Positions 7,103-13,516 of a stretch of DNA of 13,516 bases are shown here, piece after piece. The stretch is from Planctomycetota bacterium (GTDB taxonomy: Bacteria; Planctomycetota; Phycisphaerae; WQYP01): the NCBI GenBank assembly GCA_021809365.1, contig JAKBAC010000092.1, positions 1-13,516 on the forward strand, written 5' to 3'. The notes beneath the pieces were generated by a model. It was not told the origin of the DNA and did not search any database. It saw only the letters and a list, made by a program, of their open reading frames with translations. Each line of letters opens with the position of its first letter. The first letter of the stretch is position 1. The position numbers and the translations under genes were made by a program.

Positions 7103-7170
7103 GATAGCAGACTGCGATGTCAGGGAGGCTTTCCCTGCAGCGTAATTCGAAGCATTGAAGGTCGTCGGAC

Positions 7171-9774
7171 ATGAATTTTCTGCGTAGATTCCCAATGCTG
7201 GCTTATACCCTGGTGTTTCTAAGCCTGCTGGCCTTCAATTACGCCGCGGAAAACTATGGCCTGCTGGTTTTATCACTCACTGCGGTGGTGGTAAGCTGGT
7301 GGCTCATTGAAACTGGTAACGGCCTGGTCGTGCCGCGGTGGCTGATCAATTCGGGTGTGCTGGTTGTGGCCTTGGGGCTATTCTGGGAACTGGTGGTGTA
7401 CCAGCAGTCGAATTTGCTGCTGGCTTTAGGCCACTTCATGGTCGGGCTGATCCTGTGCAAATTGTTTGAGAAAAAAGCCAACCGTGACTACGGCCAGATT
7501 CTGCTTCTTAGCCTGCTGTTAATCCTCTCCGGTGCCATTCTTACCGTTTCCCCGGTTTACGCCCTGATTCTTCTGGTGTATCTGGGCCTGGGGCTGTATA
7601 CAAGTTTGGTATTTCACCTGCAGTGCGAAACCCAGCGGGCCATGCAGCGCCATGCCGCCGGTGATCGAATGATGATTATGCCGGGACAGCAAGCGGTGAT
7701 GGCCAGAGACGTGCGCCGTATAAGTGTGGGGGCGGGAATGTTTCTGTTTTTTTTCGCCTGCGGCATATTTGTGATGTTCCCCCGCACCAATATGCCGGGA
7801 TTTTTGGCCAAGTGGCGCATTGGCGGTACTTCCGCCACCGGCCTGACCAACCACATTCAATTAGGGCGCTTCGGCCAGCTTCAGCAAAGCAACGCTGTTG
7901 TGGCGGAAGTTCGCATTACCCAGGACGGGCAAAATATCGGCAGTCGCGGAAATCAGCCCTATTTCATGAGCACCACGCAAAACTTTTACAACGCGACCAC
8001 CCATGAATGGTCTCATGCCCACCATCCAAGATGGTGGCACCGGCCGCAAGGGAGGCCGGGACCGCAAAATGCGGGTATGCCCAGAGCTTTTCCAACGCCA
8101 ACCGGCCTTATTCCCGGCCGGCCGCCGTCGCCCGGAATCAGGATGCTGATGCCCGGAGCTATGCGCGGGCCTATGCACGGTCCCCGGCCCGGAGCAATTT
8201 CCGAATCCATGCAACCGTCCGGCCATGGGGCAACGTCGCGCCACGCCGGTCGCAAATCGGTCCACTCCCCAGGCCCCGCAAAACGTCGCGGGAATTGGAG
8301 AAAGCGATGGAGGCAAAGATTTGGTCCGGTTCCGCAGTATCCCAAATCCATTATTCTTAAGCACCACGGTCTTACCCCCGTTGTGCCGCGCCGCGATTTT
8401 TCGCCGGTTGGCTTAATTACCCAGACGTATACCTTTTCCAATACCTTTCGCTCCGGCCCGGTTCTGGCTATCTGTCCGCCTGTGACCATCTCGTCACCTG
8501 ATCTGCAATCGGTCGTGGCTTTACGTGATGGAACAATTCTCGCCGATACCTTCGGACACAGCTTGACCTATACCGTTCAAAGTCCCTGGAAATATAATTC
8601 ATCGCTCATCGGCCCTGCCAAGCCGACGTTGTTCCCTGTCATGTTTCAGCAGTCTATGTTCGAAATGTATTATCCCCCGGAGGAATTAAGATCCGCCAGC
8701 ATCCCCAAACGTGTAGCGGCACTGGCCCGAAAAATTGCGGGGCCGCTCTTGAAACGCAAGCGAACCAGGGCCAATGCGGAAAAAATTGATACGCTCCTGG
8801 CGGATAAATTCTGCGATTATCTGCGCCAAAATTACCCCTATTCCTTTGATATGACCCCGGTGAATCCCAACATTGATCCCACCGAGGATTTCCTTTTTAA
8901 CAAAAAAAAGATCGGGGCCTATTGCGAATATTTTGCCTCCGCTATGGTGATGTTCTGTCGAAGTGTTAAAATTCCCGCGCGCATGGTATCAGGCTTTCAC
9001 GGCGGAGATTACAACCCCGTGGGCGGATATTATGTGATTCGCGAAAAATTCGCCCATGCCTGGGTGCAAGCCTGGATTCCGCGGCGCGGCTGGGTTCTGT
9101 TTGATCCATCTCCAATCACCTCTCTTACCGGTGTACAGGGTCAAGTGACCTGGTTTACCGAGGTAGCGGATTTTTTCCAGTGGCTGCGGCTCAAGTGGCT
9201 GCATAATATCATCACATTCAATCAGACGATGCGCAAAGCCATTATTGCAAAAATCATGACCTTCGCCAAAGCCGTAATGCAGACGATCACGCATTTTGCC
9301 CGCGCCATCGGCGATCGGGTGCGGCAATTTTTTAAGCATGTAGCCATGGATATATGGATGAAAATTCTCATGGGTATCGCCGCTGCCGGATTAATTCCCA
9401 TAGGCATTCTGATCTATTCGCGCTGGAAGCGCCGGGGAAGCGTGGCCGGCAAAGCGGTGCGCTCCATGGATCGCAAAGTTCAAAAACGAATGATGCGCGA
9501 ACTGATGTTTATCGATCGTCTCATGAAACTTTTAGGCCGCACCGGCGTGGCCCGTCAGGCGGATCAGACACCGCGGGAATATGTTCAAGCGGTGGGCGAA
9601 AAGACCGGTTTGGACCTCGCGGAAGCCCTGCGCGTTGTAGGCGTATTTTATGATATCCGCTTTGGCGCGTATCACATGTCCGCCCAACTCGCCGGCATCG
9701 TCAAGGAGAACATGACCGCCGTCGAACAAAAAATCCACGAAAGCCGTCGCAACCGCCGCCGAGGCCCCCGTTAG
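7171..9774 (+). CDS. TgpA-like membrane transglutaminase (DUF3488-transglutaminase-DUF4129 type)
   Basis: The 867-residue protein has the TgpA layout. About six hydrophobic segments fill the first 150 residues, with another near 185-207. A periplasmic or outside part carries the transglutaminase triad: Cys585 in GAYCEYFASAMVMFCR, His629 in FAHAWVQAW and Asp645 in WVLFDPSP. A membrane helix follows at about 732-751. The C-terminal cytoplasmic segment has GRTGVARQADQTPREY and FYDIRFGAYHM, typical of the DUF4129 end. Members of this family are membrane transglutaminases or proteases of uncertain substrate. They are often next to MoxR ATPase and DUF58 genes, which are absent here. Residues about 281-392 are a Pro/Gly/His/Arg-rich low-complexity insertion, which I do not know from other family members. 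AAGG lies nine bases before the ATG. It shares ispH's direction but is 161 bases away, behind a hairpin. Confidence 0.88.
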   Translation: MNFLRRFPMLAYTLVFLSLLAFNYAAENYGLLVLSLTAVVVSWWLIETGNGLVVPRWLINSGVLVVALGLFWELVVYQQSNLLLALGHFMVGLILCKLFEKKANRDYGQILLLSLLLILSGAILTVSPVYALILLVYLGLGLYTSLVFHLQCETQRAMQRHAAGDRMMIMPGQQAVMARDVRRISVGAGMFLFFFACGIFVMFPRTNMPGFLAKWRIGGTSATGLTNHIQLGRFGQLQQSNAVVAEVRITQDGQNIGSRGNQPYFMSTTQNFYNATTHEWSHAHHPRWWHRPQGRPGPQNAGMPRAFPTPTGLIPGRPPSPGIRMLMPGAMRGPMHGPRPGAISESMQPSGHGATSRHAGRKSVHSPGPAKRRGNWRKRWRQRFGPVPQYPKSIILKHHGLTPVVPRRDFSPVGLITQTYTFSNTFRSGPVLAICPPVTISSPDLQSVVALRDGTILADTFGHSLTYTVQSPWKYNSSLIGPAKPTLFPVMFQQSMFEMYYPPEELRSASIPKRVAALARKIAGPLLKRKRTRANAEKIDTLLADKFCDYLRQNYPYSFDMTPVNPNIDPTEDFLFNKKKIGAYCEYFASAMVMFCRSVKIPARMVSGFHGGDYNPVGGYYVIREKFAHAWVQAWIPRRGWVLFDPSPITSLTGVQGQVTWFTEVADFFQWLRLKWLHNIITFNQTMRKAIIAKIMTFAKAVMQTITHFARAIGDRVRQFFKHVAMDIWMKILMGIAAAGLIPIGILIYSRWKRRGSVAGKAVRSMDRKVQKRMMRELMFIDRLMKLLGRTGVARQADQTPREYVQAVGEKTGLDLAEALRVVGVFYDIRFGAYHMSAQLAGIVKENMTAVEQKIHESRRNRRRGPR

Positions 9775-9776
9775 AG

Positions 9777-9796
9777 CACCGGATGGTAATCCGGTG
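9777..9796 (+). terminator. Hairpin directly after the transglutaminase stop codon
   Basis: CACCGGAT (9777-9784), loop GGTA, ATCCGGTG (9789-9796): a perfect eight-base-pair stem beginning two bases after the TAG. No T run follows. The position suggests termination or 3'-end protection of the transglutaminase mRNA. Confidence 0.5.
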
Positions 9797-10040
9797 GTCG
9801 ATCCCGTGCCGCCCAGCCGTCCACCCCTTAAACCAAATATCGCGCCAAGTCTATAGCCGATGGCCGTGGCCGACGCGAATGCCCGGGCCGAGGCGTGCAG
9901 ATTCATCACGAGAACCAAGGGAAAGATCGCCAGTATAGCCTGATACCCCTGGCCAGCGAAACAGGCTGAAAAGCAGATAAACATCACATCCCGTGTAAGC
10001 CACTGAATCTTTGGTTCCGAAGCTGCAGGAATCGTATCAC
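9797..10040 (-). pseudogene. Possible N-terminal relic of an MFS-type transporter
   Basis: On the minus strand a frame reads a hydrophobic stretch, WLTRDVMFICFSACFAG then YQAILAIFPLVLV (about 10002-9907), followed by IGYRLGAIFG and GGRLGG (about 9861-9805). This order resembles the first two helices of a major facilitator transporter leading to loop motif A, where GGRLGDR.G would be expected. The resemblance ends at about 9800, where the frame enters the 3' end of the transglutaminase gene antisense, so at most about 80 of some 400 residues exist. No convincing start codon or ribosome site is seen. Codon third positions are G/C-rich, as in real genes. It may be a decayed fragment; a chance open frame is the alternative. 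Confidence 0.33.
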
Positions 10041-10240
10041 GGATATTATGCGTTTTGCGGCCATTCGCCCTTGTGGTCAACTGCAACGAAAAATAACACG
10101 CTGCCCGCCGGGCCGCCGATTGCCGCAAAAGGGTGCCGCCGCCCATCGGGAAAAAACAGCGGGCATGGGTCAGTAGTTTGCCGAACGCCTGCGATAATAT
10201 GGCGTGAGCCCGCCCGTAAGTTGGAAACCTCAGCCGCTCA
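10041..10240. other. Intergenic stretch without a recognisable gene
   Basis: Open frames cross this 200-base stretch on both strands, but none has a ribosome site, family motif or convincing composition. The minus-strand frame overlapping the transporter relic continues through it without recognisable content. I see no RNA gene, insertion-sequence end or large repeat. It separates the transglutaminase region from the promoter of the downstream RHS-associated cluster. Confidence 0.5.
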
Positions 10241-10292
10241 AGAAAAATATTTATTTTTTGCTTGACACGCGGGGGGGGGGGTAAACTATACT
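10241..10292 (+). promoter_or_regulatory. Strong sigma-70-like promoter with an 11-G tract in its spacer
   Basis: An A+T block (10241-10259, UP-element-like) precedes a perfect TTGACA -35 box (10262-10267). TATACT (10287-10292) is a good -10 box, 19 bases away. An alternative TAAACT at 10282-10287 would have a 14-base spacer. Eleven consecutive G (10271-10281) fill most of the spacer. Loss of two G would give the optimal 17-base spacing for TATACT; gain of three would give it for TAAACT. It faces the small-membrane-protein to RHS gene cluster. Expression is inferred, not observed. Confidence 0.7.
10271..10281. repeat. Homopolymeric G11 tract between promoter elements
   Basis: Eleven G in a row between TTGACA and TATACT. 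Similar tracts in promoter spacers are the known basis of phase-variable transcription of Neisseria porA and opc. Whether this one varies cannot be told from a single sequence. Confidence 0.95.
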
Positions 10293-10335
10293 CCCGTCTG
10301 ACAGTTTTCACCAGCGTGCCCGGCCATTTGGGTAT

Positions 10336-10641
10336 TTGCGGAGTGTGCAAAGTGTGCGGGAAGTTGTGCTTCTGGTTGCGTACATGCTTTCGGCCATGGG
10401 CCTTACGATTCTGGTCGTTTGGCCCAAGGATGGCCCAGGTGCTTTTGCACGCGAAAAAGTGCTGCGAAGAATACTGCCCAAGTTTTCCCACGGCGTGTTG
10501 GACTGTTATATCTGTTTTAGCTTCTGGGCGGGACTTTTGCTCTCGTTCCCCTGGTGGTGCATGTACCGACAGGGTTGGATTTGGTTTGGCTGCTTAATAG
10601 TACCGGCTGTGTTCTGGCTGGTCACGGGCAAGGGGAAGTAA
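10336..10641 (+). CDS. Small membrane protein, unknown function
   Basis: A protein of up to 101 residues that I do not recognise. Three hydrophobic segments are visible: VVLLVAYMLSAMGLTILVVW (10-29), ICFSFWAGLLLSFPWWC (about 59-75) and WFGCLIVPAVFWLV (about 83-96). A short basic loop, FAREKVLRRILPKF, follows the first. The DCYICFSFWAG segment has a Cys-x2-Cys placed before a helix, recalling small DUF1360-like proteins with a C..C..FW motif; that is a weak resemblance. The start is uncertain: TTG at 10336, or GTG at 10345 or 10354. A GGAG at 10340-10343 is ten bases before the GTG at 10354, which would give 95 residues. It is the first gene after the G-tract promoter and ends 20 bases before the MGCCGG gene. 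Confidence 0.62.
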   Translation: MRSVQSVREVVLLVAYMLSAMGLTILVVWPKDGPGAFAREKVLRRILPKFSHGVLDCYICFSFWAGLLLSFPWWCMYRQGWIWFGCLIVPAVFWLVTGKGK

Positions 10642-10661
10642 CAGCTGCGGGGTAAGGCACT

Positions 10662-10886
10662 ATGGGATGCTGCGGTGGACGGAAACTTCCGGAACAGGGG
10701 CGGCAGCTTCAGGGCCACGCGGTGGCGTCGGCGGCACAGCAGACCCATGCGGCACCGGCCATGCAATCCAGCGCCACCGGCGCAGGCCGCCGGGAGTTTT
10801 TGCGTCAGGCACCTCGGCGGTCAGGCCAGACGCCGACTTCTCGAAAGGCCGTCGGCAAGCAGGCCGCGCAGTCCCATGGTGCGTGA
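10662..10886 (+). CDS. Small hypothetical protein beginning MGCCGG
   Basis: A 74-residue protein starting MGCCGG and continuing with a Gln/Ala/Arg-rich, low-hydrophobicity sequence, probably disordered. Short proteins with this opening are, to my knowledge, common in Planctomycetota near unusual surface or phage-like genes, but no function is known. Three plus-strand frames are open here (ATGs at 10662, 10667 and 10675). I chose 10662 because GGGGTAAGG lies just upstream, its codon third positions are mostly G/C, and its stop overlaps the next small ORF in a GTGA. No signal peptide or membrane segment is visible. Confidence 0.45.
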   Translation: MGCCGGRKLPEQGRQLQGHAVASAAQQTHAAPAMQSSATGAGRREFLRQAPRRSGQTPTSRKAVGKQAAQSHGA

Positions 10887-11005
10887 ATGTAACAGGGCAA
10901 TTAGACCCTGCGGCGTCCCACAACGCCATAATTAGCAGCGGGCTGCCGGGTAAGTGGCAGCGGCAAAGGTACGTTGCATCGTTGCCTTTTTACGGTGATG
11001 AATAG
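10883..11005 (+). CDS. Tiny ORF overlapping the MGCCGG gene
   Basis: A GTG at 10883 overlaps the preceding TGA as GTGA, an arrangement typical of translational coupling, and opens a 40-codon frame ending TAG at 11003. The peptide begins VNVTGQLDPAASHNAIISSG and ends RYVASLPFYGDE, a plausible folded-protein composition. No separate Shine-Dalgarno is visible. I recognise no family. It could also be the C-terminal part of a 112-codon frame open from the ATG at 10667, or a chance ORF. The following 37 bases contain only the ribosome site of the next gene. Confidence 0.3.
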   Translation: MNVTGQLDPAASHNAIISSGLPGKWQRQRYVASLPFYGDE

Positions 11006-11042
11006 TTCACCACAAGACCAGCCTTGATGCGGAGCAGTTTCC

Positions 11043-12089
11043 ATGGGTAACACCCAGAATTGCCAGTTCATTGAAGCCACGCTGTGTCCCGGCTCCAGCG
11101 GCACATCGCCGCTTTGGATCAATAAGGCATTGCTGGCCGGTCGCAACCTCGGCGGTGGCGGCGCGCTTACTTACAACGGGGCGTGTTACACCGTTCCCGC
11201 CAATGCCCAGCCGCAACAGCCCAGCGGCGGTGGTTACGCCAGCGCGGGATACCTGGGCACGATGTCGGCGAACTGCGATGATTGTTGCGCGGTAAAGCCG
11301 GAATCCGTATACTTTGATTGTACGGGTACCGGCACTGCCACTGTTAATGTTTCCGGCCCGCCGGATTCGACCGTCTATCTTTCATGGACCAGTTGCTATC
11401 TGGTGGTTAACGGTGTGGGGCCGACCAGCGGCGGCAATAGTAGCACCATTACGCTGGGCAGTAGCGGCGGCACGTTTACCGTGGGGACCTCCGGTGAAGT
11501 ATGTCCGATTCCCTGCCCCGGCGGCCCGGTGGGCATTGGTGTCGGGACCAGTCCGGAGGGAGACCAGTGCGGCACCGTTGCGGTCTATACCGGTTGCATG
11601 CCCTGTCCGGAAACGCCGACGACCCTGACGGCCAGAATCACCATGCCGGTCTCGGACTGGGACTCTGGCGGATACGGTTGCCGGACCATCAACCAGGCAA
11701 GTGGATCGTACACCCTCCAACCGGCAAGCTCCGGCCCCGGCACGGCCAACTGCTCGTGGTTTAAGAGCTTTCCACCCACCTACAACCTACCGTTAAACTT
11801 GGAAATACAGTGTGTCAGCGGAAGCGCTTCGTACCCCGGTACCGAGGTGGGTCAGCTGTACTGGCAATTTTCGATCAATGGAGGAACCCCATTGGTGCTC
11901 TGCTATTGCTCCAACGGGCAGACCCCGCCGAGCAAGCTTCAGACGCTTCAATACTACGCCGGCTACCTGAAGTACGAAGGGCCGGTGCCGTTGGGCACCT
12001 GCACTCTGGCAGATGTACCCTTCGGCTACGATCCGGCCTATCCGCCTTGTCCCGGACCCGGGCCGGCCACAGTTATTATCACAGCTTAG
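11043..12089 (+). CDS. Cysteine-rich hypothetical protein upstream of RHS gene
   Basis: A 348-residue protein with 20 cysteines, many in pairs or short clusters (ANCDDCC near 77-83, VCPIPCPGG, GCMPCPETP, LCYCSNG, YPPCPGPGP). Gly, Ser, Thr and Pro dominate, and alternating hydrophobic residues suggest beta-strand modules. An N-terminal part of about 80 residues (EATLCPGSSGTSPLWI, YNGACYTV) is followed by beta-rich repeats of Gly/Thr/Ser. There is no N-terminal signal peptide and no membrane helix, so export, if any, would need another route. GGAG eight bases before the ATG is a clear ribosome site. The gene ends 18 bases before the RHS/YD-repeat gene, whose N-terminus is also Cys/Pro/Gly-rich, so the two products may work together at the surface or in one particle. 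I do not recognise the family. Confidence 0.7.
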   Translation: MGNTQNCQFIEATLCPGSSGTSPLWINKALLAGRNLGGGGALTYNGACYTVPANAQPQQPSGGGYASAGYLGTMSANCDDCCAVKPESVYFDCTGTGTATVNVSGPPDSTVYLSWTSCYLVVNGVGPTSGGNSSTITLGSSGGTFTVGTSGEVCPIPCPGGPVGIGVGTSPEGDQCGTVAVYTGCMPCPETPTTLTARITMPVSDWDSGGYGCRTINQASGSYTLQPASSGPGTANCSWFKSFPPTYNLPLNLEIQCVSGSASYPGTEVGQLYWQFSINGGTPLVLCYCSNGQTPPSKLQTLQYYAGYLKYEGPVPLGTCTLADVPFGYDPAYPPCPGPGPATVIITA

Positions 12090-12107
12090 CCAGGAGTAGC
12101 CAAAACC

Positions 12108-13516
12108 ATGGCCGTAAATCTGAATTCCTGTCAATCTCCGCCACCGGTTACGTGTACCAGCCAGTGTTGTCCCAAGGGGCCGACCAGTTCGACACTTGGC
12201 GGCCACACCAGCAGCGGCGGGGCCGGTGGTGGCTCCGGCCCCAAGCCCGGTCACGGCCCCGGGGGACCTCGGCCCCTGCCACGGGGGATGGGAACCGCCA
12301 TGGCCAATTCCGTCATGCTGGCCACGGGCGAATTTATCTTCTCGCTGGACCTACTTTCCGCCCCCGCCGTCGGCGGTGTCAGCGGCTCCTGGCAGTTTTC
12401 CCTCCAGTATCTATCCAACAATGGAATCAATGATTTGGTGGGCCTGTATTGGAACCACAGCCAGAACTATCAGCTTGTGCAGTTGCCCAATAGTGATCTG
12501 GTATTACTAACCCCCGACAACCTGCAGGAAACTTTTATCTATAACGGCAACGGCCAGTGGCTCTCCGGCTACAACAGCACTCAGGCCACGCTGGTGGAAA
12601 TCAATGCTGGAACCGCCAACGACACATTTATCCTTACCAGCAACGCCGGCACAGTGACGGAATTCTTTGGCTTTTATTCTTCGATTACCACGCCGGGCCG
12701 AATGAAAAGCACCACCGATCGCTATGGCAACAGCCAGACACTCACTTGGACCAGCGTGGGAGGCGTAGAGCAGCTTTCCAGCATCACCGACGCTTATGGT
12801 CGCACGACCAACTACAGCTATTACAGCGCAAGCGGCAATTATCTGCTTTCCCAGATTACCGACTTTATGAACCGGCAACTCAACTTTTATTATGATGCCG
12901 CCAAGCACCTGACTGCCGTCATTCTGCCCAGTATCAACAATACCGCCAGCGGCAATGCCTATCCCGACGGTACAGCCTATGTGTTCCAATACGATATCAA
13001 CAACCCCGATGCCAATCGCCAGAACGATCTAATTAAAATCTGGTATCCCAACCAGACCCTGCCCTACATGACCAGTCGCAACGTGGATGTCGCCTCGGTC
13101 TATGCCAGTGCCACACCGCGTTATGTTATCGCCTATGGCCGGACCTCTACCGCTATCAACTACGGTGCGGTAGTCTCCGAAACCGTTGGCGATCCCGCCA
13201 ATGGCGTTGGAGGCACCTATACCTTCAGCTACAGCAATACCAATCTGCCTGCCAACATTATTGATCCCAGTGATCCAATTGTCAGCCAGACCACCATGAC
13301 CGACCGCAACGGCAATGTCAAAATATTTAACTTCAACTACAACGGCATGGTCGTTATGATGCAGGAAAACACCAATCGCAACAAATCCAGCCTGGAAGTC
13401 GGCCCCTACATCACATGGACCCAATACAACGACCAGAACCAGAAACTCCTGGAAGTCTTTCCCGCCGGTGACAGTATGGCCTACAGCTACGATACCGGCA
13501 TGATCGACTTTGGCTC
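12108..13516 (+). CDS. RHS/YD-repeat protein, N-terminal part (runs off the window)
   Basis: The frame is open from ATG 12108 to the window end (469 codons, no stop). An AGGAG eleven bases upstream serves it. Residues 1-60 are Cys/Pro/Gly-rich (Cys 8, 16, 20, 21; GGAGGGSGPKPGHGPGGPRP). Next comes the RHS-type opening NSVMLATGEFIFSLDLL, then SWQFSLQYLSNNG. YD-type repeats follow: DRYGNSQTLTW, DAYGRTTNYSYY, DFMNRQLNFYYDAAKHLTAV, YTFSYSNTNLP and DRNGNVKIFNFNYNG. RHS proteins form large beta-shells that hold a variable C-terminal toxin or adhesive part, which would lie beyond this window. There is no signal peptide at the predicted start. It is the last visible gene of the cluster behind the G-tract promoter. 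Which effector it ends with, if any, cannot be said. Confidence 0.88.
   Translation, partial: MAVNLNSCQSPPPVTCTSQCCPKGPTSSTLGGHTSSGGAGGGSGPKPGHGPGGPRPLPRGMGTAMANSVMLATGEFIFSLDLLSAPAVGGVSGSWQFSLQYLSNNGINDLVGLYWNHSQNYQLVQLPNSDLVLLTPDNLQETFIYNGNGQWLSGYNSTQATLVEINAGTANDTFILTSNAGTVTEFFGFYSSITTPGRMKSTTDRYGNSQTLTWTSVGGVEQLSSITDAYGRTTNYSYYSASGNYLLSQITDFMNRQLNFYYDAAKHLTAVILPSINNTASGNAYPDGTAYVFQYDINNPDANRQNDLIKIWYPNQTLPYMTSRNVDVASVYASATPRYVIAYGRTSTAINYGAVVSETVGDPANGVGGTYTFSYSNTNLPANIIDPSDPIVSQTTMTDRNGNVKIFNFNYNGMVVMMQENTNRNKSSLEVGPYITWTQYNDQNQKLLEVFPAGDSMAYSYDTGMIDFG

Noticed and set aside
7861..8489. Overlapping minus-strand frames opposite the low-complexity insert of the transglutaminase
   Set aside because: G+C-rich repetitive coding sequence keeps other frames open. 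The plus-strand frame is continuous with recognisable domains on both sides.
9532..10491. 319-codon minus-strand open frame taken as one gene
   Set aside because: It runs across the transglutaminase 3' end, the intergenic stretch and the G-tract promoter, and starts within the small membrane protein gene. Only the 9797-10040 portion resembles a protein family.
10667..11005. 112-codon frame from ATG 10667 as the gene instead of MGCCGG
   Set aside because: Its first two thirds have poor codon third-position bias and shadow-like composition. Only its last 40 codons look plausible and are listed as a separate coupled ORF.
12507..13424. Two minus-strand open frames (160 and 131 codons)
   Set aside because: Both are antisense to the RHS/YD-repeat frame, whose plus-strand motifs are clear; Val/Gly/Ile-rich antisense composition is typical of shadows.
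1..13516. CRISPR array, tRNA/rRNA genes, insertion-sequence ends
   Set aside because: No regularly spaced repeats, no cloverleaf-like sequence and no transposase or terminal inverted repeats were seen on reading.

Overview
The window reads as a chromosomal segment of a Planctomycetota-like bacterium. This is an inference from gene content and style, not from a marker gene. It carries a squalene/hopanoid-precursor operon (hpnC-hpnD-hpnE) divergent from ispH, a TgpA-type transglutaminase gene, and a cluster of small Gly/Cys-rich proteins ahead of a large RHS/YD-repeat gene.

Left part (1-2424): the last 24 codons of a sigma-70-family sigma factor open the window. A restriction-modification block lies between it and the isoprenoid genes. 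It consists of a Vsr-like mismatch-repair endonuclease gene that has lost its catalytic core, an Eco29kI-type GIY-YIG restriction endonuclease, and a C5-cytosine methyltransferase. The vsr remnant and endonuclease are divergent, about 29 bp apart. The endonuclease and methyltransferase converge and overlap by 50 bp. Best-guess starts here are non-standard: an ATG that may be leaderless for the endonuclease, and a TTG behind a strong Shine-Dalgarno for the methyltransferase.

Middle part (2425-9774): hpnC, hpnD and hpnE run on the minus strand and together convert farnesyl diphosphate to squalene. ispH, the last step of the MEP isoprenoid pathway, starts 219 bp away on the plus strand, so precursor supply and squalene synthesis share a divergent control region. 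Downstream of ispH is a TgpA-like membrane transglutaminase with an unusual Pro/Gly/His/Arg-rich insertion. Both ispH and tgpA are followed by hairpins.

Right part (9775-13516): a stretch without a clear intact gene holds a possible relic of an MFS transporter on the minus strand. Next comes the strongest promoter-like sequence of the window: an A+T-rich block, TTGACA, a spacer containing an 11-G tract, then TATACT. It precedes an apparent operon of a small membrane protein, an MGCCGG peptide, a tiny overlapping ORF, a 20-cysteine protein and an RHS/YD-repeat protein running off the end. The G tract inside the promoter spacer, and a second ten-base G/C tract in the 5' coding part of hpnC, make phase-variable expression the most interesting hypothesis here.
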